Of a stretch of 15,153 nucleotides of DNA, positions 6,620 to 13,977 are shown in pieces. The stretch lies in assembly GCA_017390245.1 (NCBI GenBank), contig JAFPCE010000148.1, positions 1-15,153 on the forward strand, in the 5' to 3' direction. This DNA is from Selenomonadaceae bacterium (GTDB lineage: Bacteria; Bacillota; Negativicutes; Selenomonadales; Selenomonadaceae). Every line of letters starts with the position of its first letter. Position 1 is the first letter of the stretch. The translations under genes and the position numbers were made by a program. Under the pieces are notes generated by a model, which saw nothing but the letters and a program-made list of their open reading frames with translations, was not told where the DNA came from and did not search any database.

Positions 6620-6660
6620 AAAAGCTTAGTAAAATGCTCAATGCAAATTACTAAGCTTTT
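6620..6660. terminator. Bidirectional terminator between the cyclase and 3D-domain genes
   Basis: A perfect 13-bp stem pairs 6620-6632 (AAAAGCTTAGTAA) with 6648-6660 (TTACTAAGCTTTT) around a 15-nt loop. A/T runs on both flanks give U-tracts in both directions. It sits 5 nt after the diguanylate cyclase stop and 9 nt after the convergent 3D-domain gene's stop, so it serves both. Confidence 0.9.
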
Positions 6661-6668
6661 ATTATGCC

Positions 6669-7253
6669 TTAATATAAAACGAAAATTTCAATGGTCTGTC
6701 TGCCCCAGCTTAAAGCCTCATCGTGGGTATCAAAGGCAATATCAATAGTATGTCCCTGAATGCTCCAGCCTATATCCTCTGCTACAGCCTCACCATAGCC
6801 TGGAATATAAACCCAGGTACCCATAGGTATAACAGAAGGATCCACTGCAATAACACCACGTCTTAATGGTGTCCCTGAAGATGTATGGCTGCTTAAGCCT
6901 GGATCCTGAGGACTATAGGCATAAGCAGTAACTGTCATAGGCACTGCTTGTGCGTAATCATGTGTCACCTTTGGCGGATTCAGCCTGTTATAGGTCTGAT
7001 AGCCGCAGATACCATCTACCTCCAGGTTATTAGCCCGCTGAAAGTCTTTAATTGCCTCTACAGTATCCTGTTCGCAGATACCTGTTATTTCCCCTTGATA
7101 ATATCCCCGCTCCTGTAAAAGAGTCTGAACTGTTCTGACATCCTCTCCGCGAGAACCTTCCTTTACCAAAAAACCAGCAGCCAGCGTCACTGATGAAATG
7201 GTCAATAGCAATGCTGTCACCAATGCCATAATAGTGTACTTTCCCTGCCTCAA
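6669..7253 (-). CDS. Secreted peptidoglycan-binding/3D domain protein (cell-wall hydrolase type)
   Basis: A signal peptide comes first (basic RQGKYT, then MALVTALLLTISSVTLAAG). It is followed by a PG_binding_1 domain (SRGEDVRTVQTLLQERGYYQ...DTVEAIKDFQRANNLEVDG...TYNRL) and a C-terminal 3D domain with its invariant aspartates (AVDPSVIPMG, AEDIG, IDIAFDTHDEAL). YocH/YuiC-like 3D proteins resemble the MltA lytic transglycosylase barrel and act on peptidoglycan outside the cell. Start choice is uncertain. A GTG at 7262 has no spaced ribosome site, whereas the TTG at 7253 has GGGGTGA five bases upstream; an ATG at 7229 is also in frame. Its closest neighbours are convergent to the left and a terminator to the right, so it is monocistronic. 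Confidence 0.9.
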   Translation of the reverse strand: MRQGKYTIMALVTALLLTISSVTLAAGFLVKEGSRGEDVRTVQTLLQERGYYQGEITGICEQDTVEAIKDFQRANNLEVDGICGYQTYNRLNPPKVTHDYAQAVPMTVTAYAYSPQDPGLSSHTSSGTPLRRGVIAVDPSVIPMGTWVYIPGYGEAVAEDIGWSIQGHTIDIAFDTHDEALSWGRQTIEIFVLY

Positions 7254-7295
7254 AAATATCACCCCGCAAATATTTACTTTACCAAATACTCCTAC

Positions 7296-7325
7296 ATTTT
7301 ACCATAAAGTGCCCATTTACGTCAA
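7296..7325 (-). promoter_or_regulatory. Promoter of the 3D-domain gene
   Basis: On the minus strand TTGACG (7320-7325) is followed after 18 bp by TAAAAT (7296-7301), preceded by TGG as in extended -10 sites. RNA would start about 35 nt before the TTG start codon. Confidence 0.55.
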
Positions 7326-7354
7326 AAACGCCCATTTTCCATAGAGCTGCATGC

Positions 7355-7391
7355 AAAAAGACCACTGTTATATGCTGATAACAGTGGTCTT
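7355..7391 (-). terminator. Terminator of the stand-alone rpoA gene
   Basis: A perfect 14-bp stem joins 7358-7371 and 7378-7391 around a 6-nt loop. On the minus strand it is followed by five Ts (7355-7359, two of them shared with the stem). It begins 23 nt after the rpoA stop. No rplQ or other gene follows rpoA before it, so rpoA is transcribed alone. Confidence 0.9.
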
Positions 7392-7413
7392 AATATTAAA
7401 ATTATAAACTTGA

Positions 7414-8400
7414 TTAAATCTGCTCACTCTGCTTTAAAGACAAGCCTCTCTCAGCCAGCTTGGCAATAATCTCACCATAGGATTTAGAGCCGAGATTGCG
7501 GAGATTTCTTACCTCTTCATCAGTGCGCTCTACCAAATCGCCAATAGTCAGAATCTGGGCTCTGCGCATGCAGTTAGCAGGACGGGCATTCAGCTCCAGA
7601 TCCTCAATAGGATGATCCAGAATATCAGCTCTAGGAGCAGGTGCAGCCTCCTCTGGCTCATCACTATCGTTGTAGATAATGTTATTAAGCTCTGGATTTG
7701 GCTCCTCAATCTCAGCCTCAGCCAGCTGCCAAAGTGGATTAATGGCATCAATCATAAGGCCTGCAGCACAGTTCAAAGCATCTGCAGGGCTGATAGTGCC
7801 ATCAGTCTCAATCTCTAAAATCAGGCGGTCATAGTCAGTAGTATTACCAACACGGGTATTCTGAACCTTATACTCTACTCTCTTTACTGGAGAATAAACA
7901 GCATCCATAGGAATCATGCCCTTTTCTGCCAGAGTATTCTTCTCAGCTGCCACATAACCGCAGCCACCAGCAATCTGCAGCTCAATATCTAAGGATTTGC
8001 CAGCTGCCAGGGTAGCAATCTGGTGCTCCGGATTAACAATCTCTAACTCCTGCTCGCAGATAATATCTGCAGCAGTAACGATTCTCTCACTATCAGCCTT
8101 TACCTTAATATAGGCCTTAACTGGAGCCTCCACAGGCTTAATGCTGAGCTCACGCAGATTCAGCACAACCTCCTGGAAATCCTCCTGAACACCATCTAAG
8201 CTATCAGTCATCTTTTTTACGCCAGCAGCCTTAACAGCTATAACCGCAGCGCCCTCAATAGATGACATAAGAACTCTCTTCAAGCTGCTGCCAATAGTAG
8301 TGCCGTAACCACGATCCAATGGTTCACAGGTGCAGGTAGCACAATTCTTGTTATTAGGATTGTCCTCATATCTCATTTTAGTATCATTAATATCTAGCAT
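7414..8400 (-). CDS. rpoA: RNA polymerase alpha subunit, stand-alone and divergent
   Basis: The 328-aa protein has a complete alpha plan. The N-terminal dimerisation/assembly domain (EPLDRGYGTTIGSSLKRVLMSS, VTAADI, SPVKRVEYKVQNTRVG, TDYDRLILEIETDGTISPADAL) runs to about residue 228. An acidic/Pro-Ala linker (229-258) and a C-terminal domain follow. R42 corresponds to E. coli R45, needed for beta binding. R273, N276, C277, G304, K306, S307 and E310 match the E. coli UP-element/activator surface. Oddities: the usual IEKP-type start is replaced by a Cys-rich CATCTC segment just before EPLDRG, GNxLRR reads GSSLKR, and RGRGY reads GGCGY. ATG 8400 is chosen because GAGGGGA lies 8 nt upstream; a TTG at 8421 lies upstream of that ribosome site. 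It lies outside any ribosomal-protein operon, with its own promoter and terminator, so it may be a paralogue. Confidence 0.9.
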   Translation of the reverse strand: MLDINDTKMRYEDNPNNKNCATCTCEPLDRGYGTTIGSSLKRVLMSSIEGAAVIAVKAAGVKKMTDSLDGVQEDFQEVVLNLRELSIKPVEAPVKAYIKVKADSERIVTAADIICEQELEIVNPEHQIATLAAGKSLDIELQIAGGCGYVAAEKNTLAEKGMIPMDAVYSPVKRVEYKVQNTRVGNTTDYDRLILEIETDGTISPADALNCAAGLMIDAINPLWQLAEAEIEEPNPELNNIIYNDSDEPEEAAPAPRADILDHPIEDLELNARPANCMRRAQILTIGDLVERTDEEVRNLRNLGSKSYGEIIAKLAERGLSLKQSEQI

Positions 8401-8445
8401 AGATCTGCTCCCCTCGATCAAAAAATCAATTCACGCGTACTCTGT

Positions 8446-8474
8446 ATTTTACTATATATTTGAAGTCCATGCAA
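8446..8474 (-). promoter_or_regulatory. Promoter of rpoA
   Basis: TTGCAT (8469-8474) and TAAAAT (8446-8451) on the minus strand are 17 bp apart. The transcript would begin near 8439, giving a short 39-nt leader with a strong ribosome site and no room for a ribosomal-protein-type control element. Confidence 0.55.
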
Positions 8475-8494
8475 GTAGTAAAAATAAATTAAGG

Positions 8495-8551
8495 CAAAAA
8501 AAAGACACCATCATCAAATAATACATCCACATACTACCTGACCCAGTGTCT
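8495..8551 (-). terminator. Probable terminator after the 60-aa gene
   Basis: The arms AGACAC (8503-8508) and GTGTCT (8546-8551) pair across a long 37-nt loop. On the minus strand the stem runs into a run of eight or nine Ts (8495-8503). The U-run is strong but the stem is short. Confidence 0.45.
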
Positions 8552-8559
8552 CTTTTTCC

Positions 8560-8742
8560 TCAGTACGCTATACCAAGGTTCCTGCACATGCTCTCAACCA
8601 ATGTGCGCTGATCATTACTGGCTATCTGACTGTCGTGCTCCAATAAATCATAAGCACCGCTCTCCAGGCACATAGCCGCTGCCATCATGTCCTTAGAAAA
8701 ATTACATTGGACTCTGATGGTGGTTAATAAGTAACCAATCAT
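8560..8742 (-). CDS. Hypothetical small protein (60 aa)
   Basis: I do not recognise it. The product starts MIGYLLTTIRVQCNFSKDMMAAAMCLESGAY and ends CRNLGIAY; it looks like a small soluble helical protein with three cysteines. The frame is open for another 47 codons upstream to a TTG at 8883, but that stretch contains a near-consensus promoter (TTGAGT, 17 bp, TATAAT). The ATG at 8742 has AGAGGGGAGG eight bases upstream, so I take the ATG as the start and the rest as untranslated leader. If the longer frame were used, it would add a Cys-rich segment (CKGCITCKSLQVTDGC). It is monocistronic, between a promoter and a U-rich terminator. Confidence 0.55.
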   Translation of the reverse strand: MIGYLLTTIRVQCNFSKDMMAAAMCLESGAYDLLEHDSQIASNDQRTLVESMCRNLGIAY

Positions 8743-8744
8743 GG

Positions 8745-8848
8745 ATTCAGCCTCCCCTCTGAATACATGAAGCCGCCATTTAAAATGACAACCGTCAGTC
8801 ACTTGCAAGGACTTGCAAGTTATACAACCCTTGCACTCCTCAACTGAC
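8745..8848 (-). promoter_or_regulatory. Folded 5' leader of the 60-aa gene, with the Shine-Dalgarno in a hairpin loop
   Basis: The predicted transcript starts near 8848. Its first bases (8843-8848) pair with 8794-8799 (GTCAGT/ACTGAC) and enclose a second helix, 8829-8835 with 8804-8810 (TGCAAGG/CCTTGCA). Two ACTTGCAAG direct repeats (8801-8809 and 8811-8819), each near-palindromic, lie inside. Downstream, ATTCAG/CTGAAT (8759-8764 with 8745-8750) forms a 6-bp hairpin whose 8-nt loop AGGGGAGG is the ribosome site itself. This suggests post-transcriptional control; the signal is unknown. Confidence 0.5.
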
Positions 8849-8854
8849 AAATTT

Positions 8855-8883
8855 ATTATACAATATTGATTACTCTCACTCAA
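8855..8883 (-). promoter_or_regulatory. Promoter of the 60-aa gene
   Basis: On the minus strand TTGAGT (8878-8883), a 17-bp spacer and a perfect TATAAT (8855-8860), with TTG before the -10 giving an extended -10. This is one of the best promoters in the window. Confidence 0.7.
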
Positions 8884-8976
8884 TAGTAAAATTGTATTAT
8901 ATCAATGTAAAAAGTCCAGTTTCTTAATCTGAAATCAATTTATCAATAAGCCACAGTAAATTGAAATTTTCCAATA

Positions 8977-9150
8977 TCAATTTCTGCTAGCCAAAATCTC
9001 TTCTAAAAGCTTTATTTCTGCAGCATCAGCCTCCCTCACAGAAAACTCCAGCTCCAGGTAATCATCAACAGACATTCCCATGAGAGACGCCATTATATGA
9101 ATGCTATATCTCCTGGCCTGCCTCAGTCTGAACAACTCTTCCAGCTCCAT
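8977..9150 (-). CDS. Hypothetical small helical protein (57 aa)
   Basis: I do not recognise it. The product is a short, charged, helical protein: MELEELFRLRQARRYSIHIMASLMGMSVDDYLELEF, then an acidic helix (READAAEIKLLEEILASRN). The middle, with MASLMGMSVDDYLELE, resembles a small helix-turn-helix-like segment, but this is too weak to call. The frame is open 26 codons further, to an ATG at 9228. That start has no ribosome site, and the added codons (ACG, CGG, GCG, GGG) are unlike the rest of the gene. AAAGGA lies 8 nt before the ATG at 9150, so I prefer that start. It stands alone on the minus strand. Confidence 0.5.
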   Translation of the reverse strand: MELEELFRLRQARRYSIHIMASLMGMSVDDYLELEFSVREADAAEIKLLEEILASRN

Positions 9151-9370
9151 TAACTCGTTCCTTTCACGCCACAGCCCCGCCATGGCTAAATAAATCAACC
9201 GCGTTAGTATATTATAATCCTCCCGCATTTGTAAAGAGGTCTGCCAAAAATTTTACCTGTAATTTTCCCTGAATTAAAAATCCGTTGACAATAAAATTGT
9301 TTTACTAAACTTTTAGCCTAAATTTTCTAAAATTTAATTTTTCATCCTCAAAAAGTCCCAGTTTTATATA

Positions 9371-9412
9371 AAAATGCCTTTAGGAATGGCAGTTACCATT
9401 TCTAAAGGCATT
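9371..9412 (-). terminator. Terminator of the aroC-aroK operon
   Basis: A 17-bp stem with one G/T (9373-9389 with 9396-9412) and a 6-nt loop lies 9 nt after the aroK stop. On the minus strand it is followed by a T-rich run. Confidence 0.85.
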
Positions 9413-9420
9413 AATTCACA

Positions 9421-9945
9421 TTATGAAATTCTCTTCATATACCCCATAATCTCCTGGGCCACCTGCAGTGGTGTCTTTTCCCCGGTATCCACCTGATAAT
9501 CAGCGCAATCATACAGATACCTCCGCTCCTCCATCAGAGCTTTCACTGCCAGCAGCCTGTCCCCCAGCTCCTTTTCCTTCGCATCCAGTACAGGCCTTCT
9601 GCCAGGACGGTTAGTCCGGCTTAATATCACCTCAGGAGTAGCTGTCAGACACACAATGGCGCCTGTTGTCTTCAATAAAGCCACATTCTCAGCGTTCTTT
9701 ACAGTACCACCGCCAGTTGCCAGCACAATATGCTTTCTGCCAGCATATTCCTTCACCATGATACGTTCCTTTTCCCGGAAATATTCTTCACCATACCTGC
9801 TGAACATCTCTGGTATGGTTATATGCCAGCGGCGCTCAATAGCCCTGTCCAGATCCACAAACCTGAAGCCCAGCTGGTGAGCCAGTACTCTGCCACAGCT
9901 GGATTTGCCAGTTCCCATAAAGCCGATTAAAATAACATTTTTCAT
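9421..9945 (-). CDS. aroK: Shikimate kinase
   Basis: The 174-aa cytosolic enzyme phosphorylates the 3-OH of shikimate with ATP, the fifth step to chorismate. The P-loop is G8-F-M-G-T-G-K-S15. D33 (FVDLD) and R57 (EEYFREKE) correspond to shikimate-binding residues, and the GGG of LATGGGTV (78-80) closes the substrate pocket. The lid carries RPGRRPVLDA. Length is typical for single-domain AroK. The ATG at 9945 is taken as the start; a TTG three codons earlier is in frame, but AGGTG, about 10 nt before the ATG and inside the last codons of aroC, suits the ATG better. The start is 6 nt past the aroC stop, so translation is coupled. Confidence 0.93.
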   Translation of the reverse strand: MKNVILIGFMGTGKSSCGRVLAHQLGFRFVDLDRAIERRWHITIPEMFSRYGEEYFREKERIMVKEYAGRKHIVLATGGGTVKNAENVALLKTTGAIVCLTATPEVILSRTNRPGRRPVLDAKEKELGDRLLAVKALMEERRYLYDCADYQVDTGEKTPLQVAQEIMGYMKRIS

Positions 9946-9950
9946 AGGAA

Positions 9951-11105
9951 TCAAACACCTGCCACACGTTCATAGTACTGCTCAATAGCTGCCAGCAAAT
10001 CTGTCATGCAGTCACCGCCAAACTTATCCAGCATGGCCTCAGTCATAACAATAGCAGTCATAGCCTCACCTACCACAGAAGCAGCCGACACTGCACACAC
10101 ATCACTGCGTTCCTTGCAAGCCATAACCTCTTCACCAGAAGCAATATCCACAGAATGTAATGGCTTCATCAAGGTTGGAATAGGCTTCATGCAGGCACGG
10201 ACAATCACATCCTCACCGTTAGTCATGCCACCCTCCAGGCCACCCGCCCGGTTAGTCTTTCTATAAACGCTGTTATTGTCATCCAAGAACATTTCATCAT
10301 GGATTTCACTGCCAGGCAAATCACCGCACTTAAAACCAGCACCAATCTCCACACCCTTAATAGCCTGAATAGACATCATAGCAGCAGCCAGCTTGCCATC
10401 AAGGCGCTTATCCCACTGGATATGACTGCCTAGACCCATAGGCACTCCCCGGACAATAATTTCAAAAACGCCCCCAAGAGTATCACCTGCCTTAGCAGCC
10501 TCCTGAATACGTGCCTTCATCTTCTCTTCAGCAGCCTTGTCATAGCAGTTCAGCTCAGAATTGCCGCTGCCAATCTGCTCCCTGTCTATAGCAGCCTCAT
10601 CCACGGCAACACCGCCAATTTTCACTACATGGCTTACAACCTCAATGCCACATGCCTTTAAAAACTCCTTGCACAAACTGCCTACAGCCACTCTGGCAGC
10701 TGTCTCCCTGGCACTGGCACGCTCTAAAATATCCCTGGCATCAGCCCTGTCATACTTTAATACACCTGTTAAATCAGCATGGCCTGGGCGCACAGCCGTA
10801 ACCATGTCACCAAACTCTTCCCCAAATACAGACATGCGGTCTGTCCAGTTCTGCCAGTCCCTGTTGGTAATACGCAGGGTAATAGGATCACCCATAGTTT
10901 CCCCAAAACGAATGCCAGACAGCACCTCTGCCTTGTCAGTCTCAATCTTCATGCGTCCGCCACGGCCATAGCCCTGCTGTCTCCTGGCCAGATCACCATT
11001 AATAGCATCTATATCCACCAGCATGCCAGCAGGCAGTCCCTCCACAATAGCAGTCAGGCACTGGCCATGAGACTCACCAGCAGTCAGAAAACGAAATCCA
11101 CTCAT
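9951..11105 (-). CDS. aroC: Chorismate synthase
   Basis: The 384-aa enzyme converts EPSP to chorismate with reduced FMN, the last shared step of aromatic amino-acid synthesis. The family signatures are all present: FRFLTAGESHG at the start, RRQQGYGRGGRM, VRPGHADLTGVLKYDRADARDILERASARETAARVA, GLEGGMTNGEDVIVR and the C-terminal RSDVCAVSAASVVGEAM. The protein is full length. ATG 11105 has AGGTGG 8 nt upstream; a GTG four codons earlier overlaps that ribosome site and is rejected. It is the first gene of an aroC-aroK operon with a promoter about 35 nt upstream and a strong terminator after aroK. Confidence 0.96.
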   Translation of the reverse strand: MSGFRFLTAGESHGQCLTAIVEGLPAGMLVDIDAINGDLARRQQGYGRGGRMKIETDKAEVLSGIRFGETMGDPITLRITNRDWQNWTDRMSVFGEEFGDMVTAVRPGHADLTGVLKYDRADARDILERASARETAARVAVGSLCKEFLKACGIEVVSHVVKIGGVAVDEAAIDREQIGSGNSELNCYDKAAEEKMKARIQEAAKAGDTLGGVFEIIVRGVPMGLGSHIQWDKRLDGKLAAAMMSIQAIKGVEIGAGFKCGDLPGSEIHDEMFLDDNNSVYRKTNRAGGLEGGMTNGEDVIVRACMKPIPTLMKPLHSVDIASGEEVMACKERSDVCAVSAASVVGEAMTAIVMTEAMLDKFGGDCMTDLLAAIEQYYERVAGV

Positions 11106-11139
11106 AAACACACCCACCTCATAAAATAAGTTATCTACA

Positions 11140-11168
11140 ATGATATTTTAAAACCACGCATAAATCAA
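11140..11168 (-). promoter_or_regulatory. Promoter of aroC-aroK
   Basis: TTGATT (11163-11168), 17 bp, TATCAT (11140-11145) on the minus strand. An overlapping alternative is TTGCTT-16-TAAAAT. No T-box or trp-type leader is visible; the leader is about 30 nt. Confidence 0.5.
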
Positions 11169-11218
11169 GCAAAAAGTACAAAACACACTATCTACCTATT
11201 GCTATGTATATAAGTAAC

Positions 11219-11249
11219 AAAAAATCCTGCTAATACATAGCAGGATTTT
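11219..11249 (-). terminator. Terminator of the truncated kinase gene
   Basis: A perfect 12-bp stem (11221-11232 with 11238-11249) and 5-nt loop lie 10 nt after the stop. On the minus strand a T-run follows, six long and partly shared with the stem. Confidence 0.85.
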
Positions 11250-11258
11250 CAGCTTATT

Positions 11259-11909
11259 TTATCTCAATGTCTCACTTAGCGCCTTTATCAGTTTACCCAG
11301 GTCAATTGGCTTTCCTATATGCCCATTCATGCCTGCCTCCATAGCATTCTTTCTATCCTCAGCAAAGGCATTAGCCGTCAAAGCCAGAATAGGTACAGCA
11401 GCCTTCCCCTTATCCTCTATCTGCCGGATGGCCTTGCTGGCCTCATAGCCGTTCATCTTCGGCATCTGGATATCCATCAGAATCAGATCATAATACCCTG
11501 GTGGCTGCTCTATCAGCTTATCAACGCACATGATACCGTCCTGCACCCAGTCCACCTTAAAGCCAAACTCATGCAAAAGTTCCATGGCAATTTCCGCATT
11601 GAGCTCATTATCCTCTGCTAGAAGAATACGCTTACCTCTGAATTCCACAGCATGAGCCTCATAGTCTTCGCTGCTGCTTATATCGCCTTTTTCTGCCAGA
11701 CGCTGTGGAATGGTAATAGTAAAGGTACTGCCCTTTCCCAGCTCGCTTTCCACTTCAATAGTGCCATCCATAATATCAACATAGCGCTTAACAATAGCCA
11801 TTCCCAGGCCTGTACCACTAATACCGCCCTCAGTGGTAGTATTAGCTCTGGCAAATTCATCAAAGATATGTGGGATAAATTCTGGAGACATACCTATACC
11901 AGTATCAGA
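11259..11909 (-). pseudogene. 5'-truncated hybrid histidine kinase (end of ATPase domain plus receiver)
   Basis: The readable frame starts inside a histidine kinase ATP-binding domain. Codons for SDTGIGMSPEF (G1 box) lie at the upstream end, followed by F-box-like IPHIFDEFARAN and G2 box GTGLGMAIVKRY. A full receiver domain follows (RILLAEDNELN, phosphoacceptor D140 in LILMDIQMPKMNGYEA counted from the ATG at 11891, then LTANAF and GKPID). Sensor, HisKA/dimerisation and N-box parts, several hundred residues in a typical hybrid kinase, are missing. An in-frame TAA stands at 11922-11924 and the DNA beyond is AT-rich and non-coding. ATG 11891 would give a 210-aa product, but without a good ribosome site. 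It cannot be a working kinase; the receiver could still act as a phosphate sink if translated. An aroC-aroK operon follows it. Confidence 0.75.
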
Positions 11910-11918
11910 TTTTAGTAT

Positions 11919-11947
11919 AGTTTATATGTAAAAAAAATTGTTGTCAA
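11919..11947 (-). promoter_or_regulatory. Promoter-like sequence directly before the truncated kinase
   Basis: A consensus TTGACA (11942-11947) is followed at 17 bp by TAAACT (11919-11924); TATAAA and TATACT lie nearby at other spacings. It ends only about 10 bp from the first kinase codons, so transcription would enter the gene fragment almost leaderless. Confidence 0.45.
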
Positions 11948-11983
11948 GTTATAACAAATTTTCCTTAAGACAATATTCCTAAT

Positions 11984-12026
11984 AAAAATACCCCTCTTAC
12001 CAGTCTATAGCCAGTAAAAAGGGTAT
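11984..12026 (-). terminator. Terminator of the HMA-ATPase operon
   Basis: In the minus-strand RNA, 12014-12026 pairs with 11988-12000 over 13 bp with two G-U pairs, and T-rich sequence follows. The G-U pairs work only in minus-strand RNA, fitting the ATPase gene ending at 12061. Confidence 0.75.
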
Positions 12027-12060
12027 GTATCATCTATACAATTGTGTTATTTTGGCAAAA

Positions 12061-13953
12061 CTACACATTCTCTACCTGTAATGCTCTGATAGCATTCAGA
12101 ACTGCCAGTACCATAACCCCCACATCGGCAAAAATAGCAAACCACATATTGGCTATACCCACGGCACCCAGCGCCAGGCAGGAAAATTTTATCACCAGGG
12201 AAAAAACTATATTCTGATAAACAATGCCCAGGCATTTTTTAGCAATACGGATAGCCTTAGCTACCTGCAATGGATTATCCTCCATCAGTACCACATCAGC
12301 TGCTTCAATAGCAGCATCAGAACCAATGCCCCCCATAGCAATGCCCACATCTGCCCTGGTGAGCACTGGTGCATCATTAGTGCCGTCACCTACAAAAGCC
12401 AGCTTTTCATCAGTACCCTTGCTGTTTAGCATTTCCTCCACCTTAGCTACCTTATCTCCTGGCAGCAGCTGGCTATATACCTTTTCAATACCTATTTCCT
12501 CAGCTACACCAGCTGCTACAGGCTGCATATCACCCGTCAGCATAACAATTTCTTTCATGCCCAGAGCTTTCAGCTCAGCTATGGCCGCTTTTGCCTGAGC
12601 TTTTATTTTATCCGCAATAACGATATGACCAGCATAAAGCTTATCTAAGGCCACATGCACTATAGTCCCCAAGGAATGGCACTCCTTAAAAGGAATATCC
12701 ATTTTGTCCATGAGCCGGCTGTTGCCAATAGCCACTGCCCTGCCATCCACTGTAGCAGTGATGCCATGTCCGCTAATTTCCTCGATGTTGCTTACCCGCT
12801 GACGGTCCAGCTGCACCCCCTTGGCATCACAAGCCCTTTGCAGGCTCTTACTGATAGGATGAGAAGAAGCACATTCAGCCAAGGCAGCATAATTTAAGAA
12901 CTGCTCCTCAGGCATCTCATTATGATGCACCGCCTCCACCTCGAAATTGCCATGAGTAAGTGTGCCAGTTTTATCAAATACGACGTATTTAACCTTAGCA
13001 AGAGTTTCCAGATAATTAGACCCTTTAATGATAACACCAGCTCTGCTGGCACCCCCCAGCCCCGCAAAGAAGCTTAAAGGAATACTGATAACCAAAGCAC
13101 AAGGACAGCTGATAACCAGGAAAATCAAAGCACGGTAAAACCAGGTATTCCAGCCTGGAACATTGCCTATGGCATAATTAACCAAAGGTGGCAGCACTGC
13201 CAGAGCCAGTGCACTATAGCAAACAAAAGGAGTATATACTCTGGCGAATTTCGCTATAAATTCCTCAGATTTAGATTTCTGGGAGCTGGCATTTTCCACC
13301 AGCTCCATGATTTTTGCTACTGTACTGTCACCAAATTCCTTAGTGGTCCTGATGTGCAATACACCTGTCAGATTGATGCAGCCACTGGCTACTGTCTGAT
13401 TTTCCTTTACATCCACTGGCACGCTTTCACCAGTAAGCGCACTGGTGTCCACAGTAGAAACGCCGCTGATGACAACACCATCTAAAGGAACCTTCTCCCC
13501 AGGCTGCACCACAATTTCAGTGCCAATAGCAATTTCCTCTGGATCAGCCTGCTGCAATTTACCATCTATCTCTATATTGGCATAATCTGGCCGCAGATTC
13601 ATCAGTTCACAGATATCCCTTCTGCTTTTTCCCACAGCATAGGACTGGAATAGTTCCCCAATCTGATAAAACAGCATTACGGCTATGCCCTCCAGGTAAT
13701 CACCGCTGGCCTCGTAAATAGCCAGGGCAAAGGCCCCTACAGTAGCCACAGCCATCAGGAAATTTTCATCAAAAACCTGCCGGCGAATAATCCCCTTGCC
13801 AGCCCTGTACAAAATATCATAACCAATTAAAAGATACACCGCCAGATAGCCAGCCAGCTTCCCCGCACCCCCCAGCTCTGCAAATTGCAAAAATACCAGC
13901 GCCACCACCGCCGCCACAATCCTGTACAGCACCTTCCTCTGCTTCTCATTCAT
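12061..13953 (-). CDS. P1B-type heavy-metal ATPase (Zn2+/Cd2+/Pb2+ exporter type)
   Basis: The protein is 630 aa and integral to the membrane. Motifs in order, in residues from the chosen ATG: TGES (about 174), the metal-binding CPC in TM6 (283-285), phosphorylated DKTGTLT (327), SSHP (363-366), TGD (about 475) and GDGTNDAP (523), where the usual Ile of GDGIND is Thr. K589 in the NIVFSLVIKFS helix and D610 in FADVG are the residues that mark the P1B-2 Zn/Cd/Pb group; the Cu-type signatures are missing. The protein has no N-terminal HMA domain; this is supplied by the separate gene just upstream. GGGAGG lies 9 nt before ATG 13953; a GTG at 13959 is too close to it. Control by the divergent ArsR protein is likely. 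Confidence 0.93.
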   Translation of the reverse strand: MNEKQRKVLYRIVAAVVALVFLQFAELGGAGKLAGYLAVYLLIGYDILYRAGKGIIRRQVFDENFLMAVATVGAFALAIYEASGDYLEGIAVMLFYQIGELFQSYAVGKSRRDICELMNLRPDYANIEIDGKLQQADPEEIAIGTEIVVQPGEKVPLDGVVISGVSTVDTSALTGESVPVDVKENQTVASGCINLTGVLHIRTTKEFGDSTVAKIMELVENASSQKSKSEEFIAKFARVYTPFVCYSALALAVLPPLVNYAIGNVPGWNTWFYRALIFLVISCPCALVISIPLSFFAGLGGASRAGVIIKGSNYLETLAKVKYVVFDKTGTLTHGNFEVEAVHHNEMPEEQFLNYAALAECASSHPISKSLQRACDAKGVQLDRQRVSNIEEISGHGITATVDGRAVAIGNSRLMDKMDIPFKECHSLGTIVHVALDKLYAGHIVIADKIKAQAKAAIAELKALGMKEIVMLTGDMQPVAAGVAEEIGIEKVYSQLLPGDKVAKVEEMLNSKGTDEKLAFVGDGTNDAPVLTRADVGIAMGGIGSDAAIEAADVVLMEDNPLQVAKAIRIAKKCLGIVYQNIVFSLVIKFSCLALGAVGIANMWFAIFADVGVMVLAVLNAIRALQVENV

Positions 13954-13977
13954 ATTCACGCGCCTCCCAAGTGCCTA

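Noticed and set aside
9285..9311. Plus-strand TTGACA...TAAACT in the gap before aroK's terminator
   Set aside because: The spacer is only 15 bp, the region is AT-rich and no plus-strand gene follows.
8909..9370. Similar short strings AAAAAGTCCAGTTT (about 8909) and AAAAAGTCCCAGTTTT (about 9350) flanking the 57-aa gene
   Set aside because: The match is short and imperfect and no mobile element or insertion boundary is visible.
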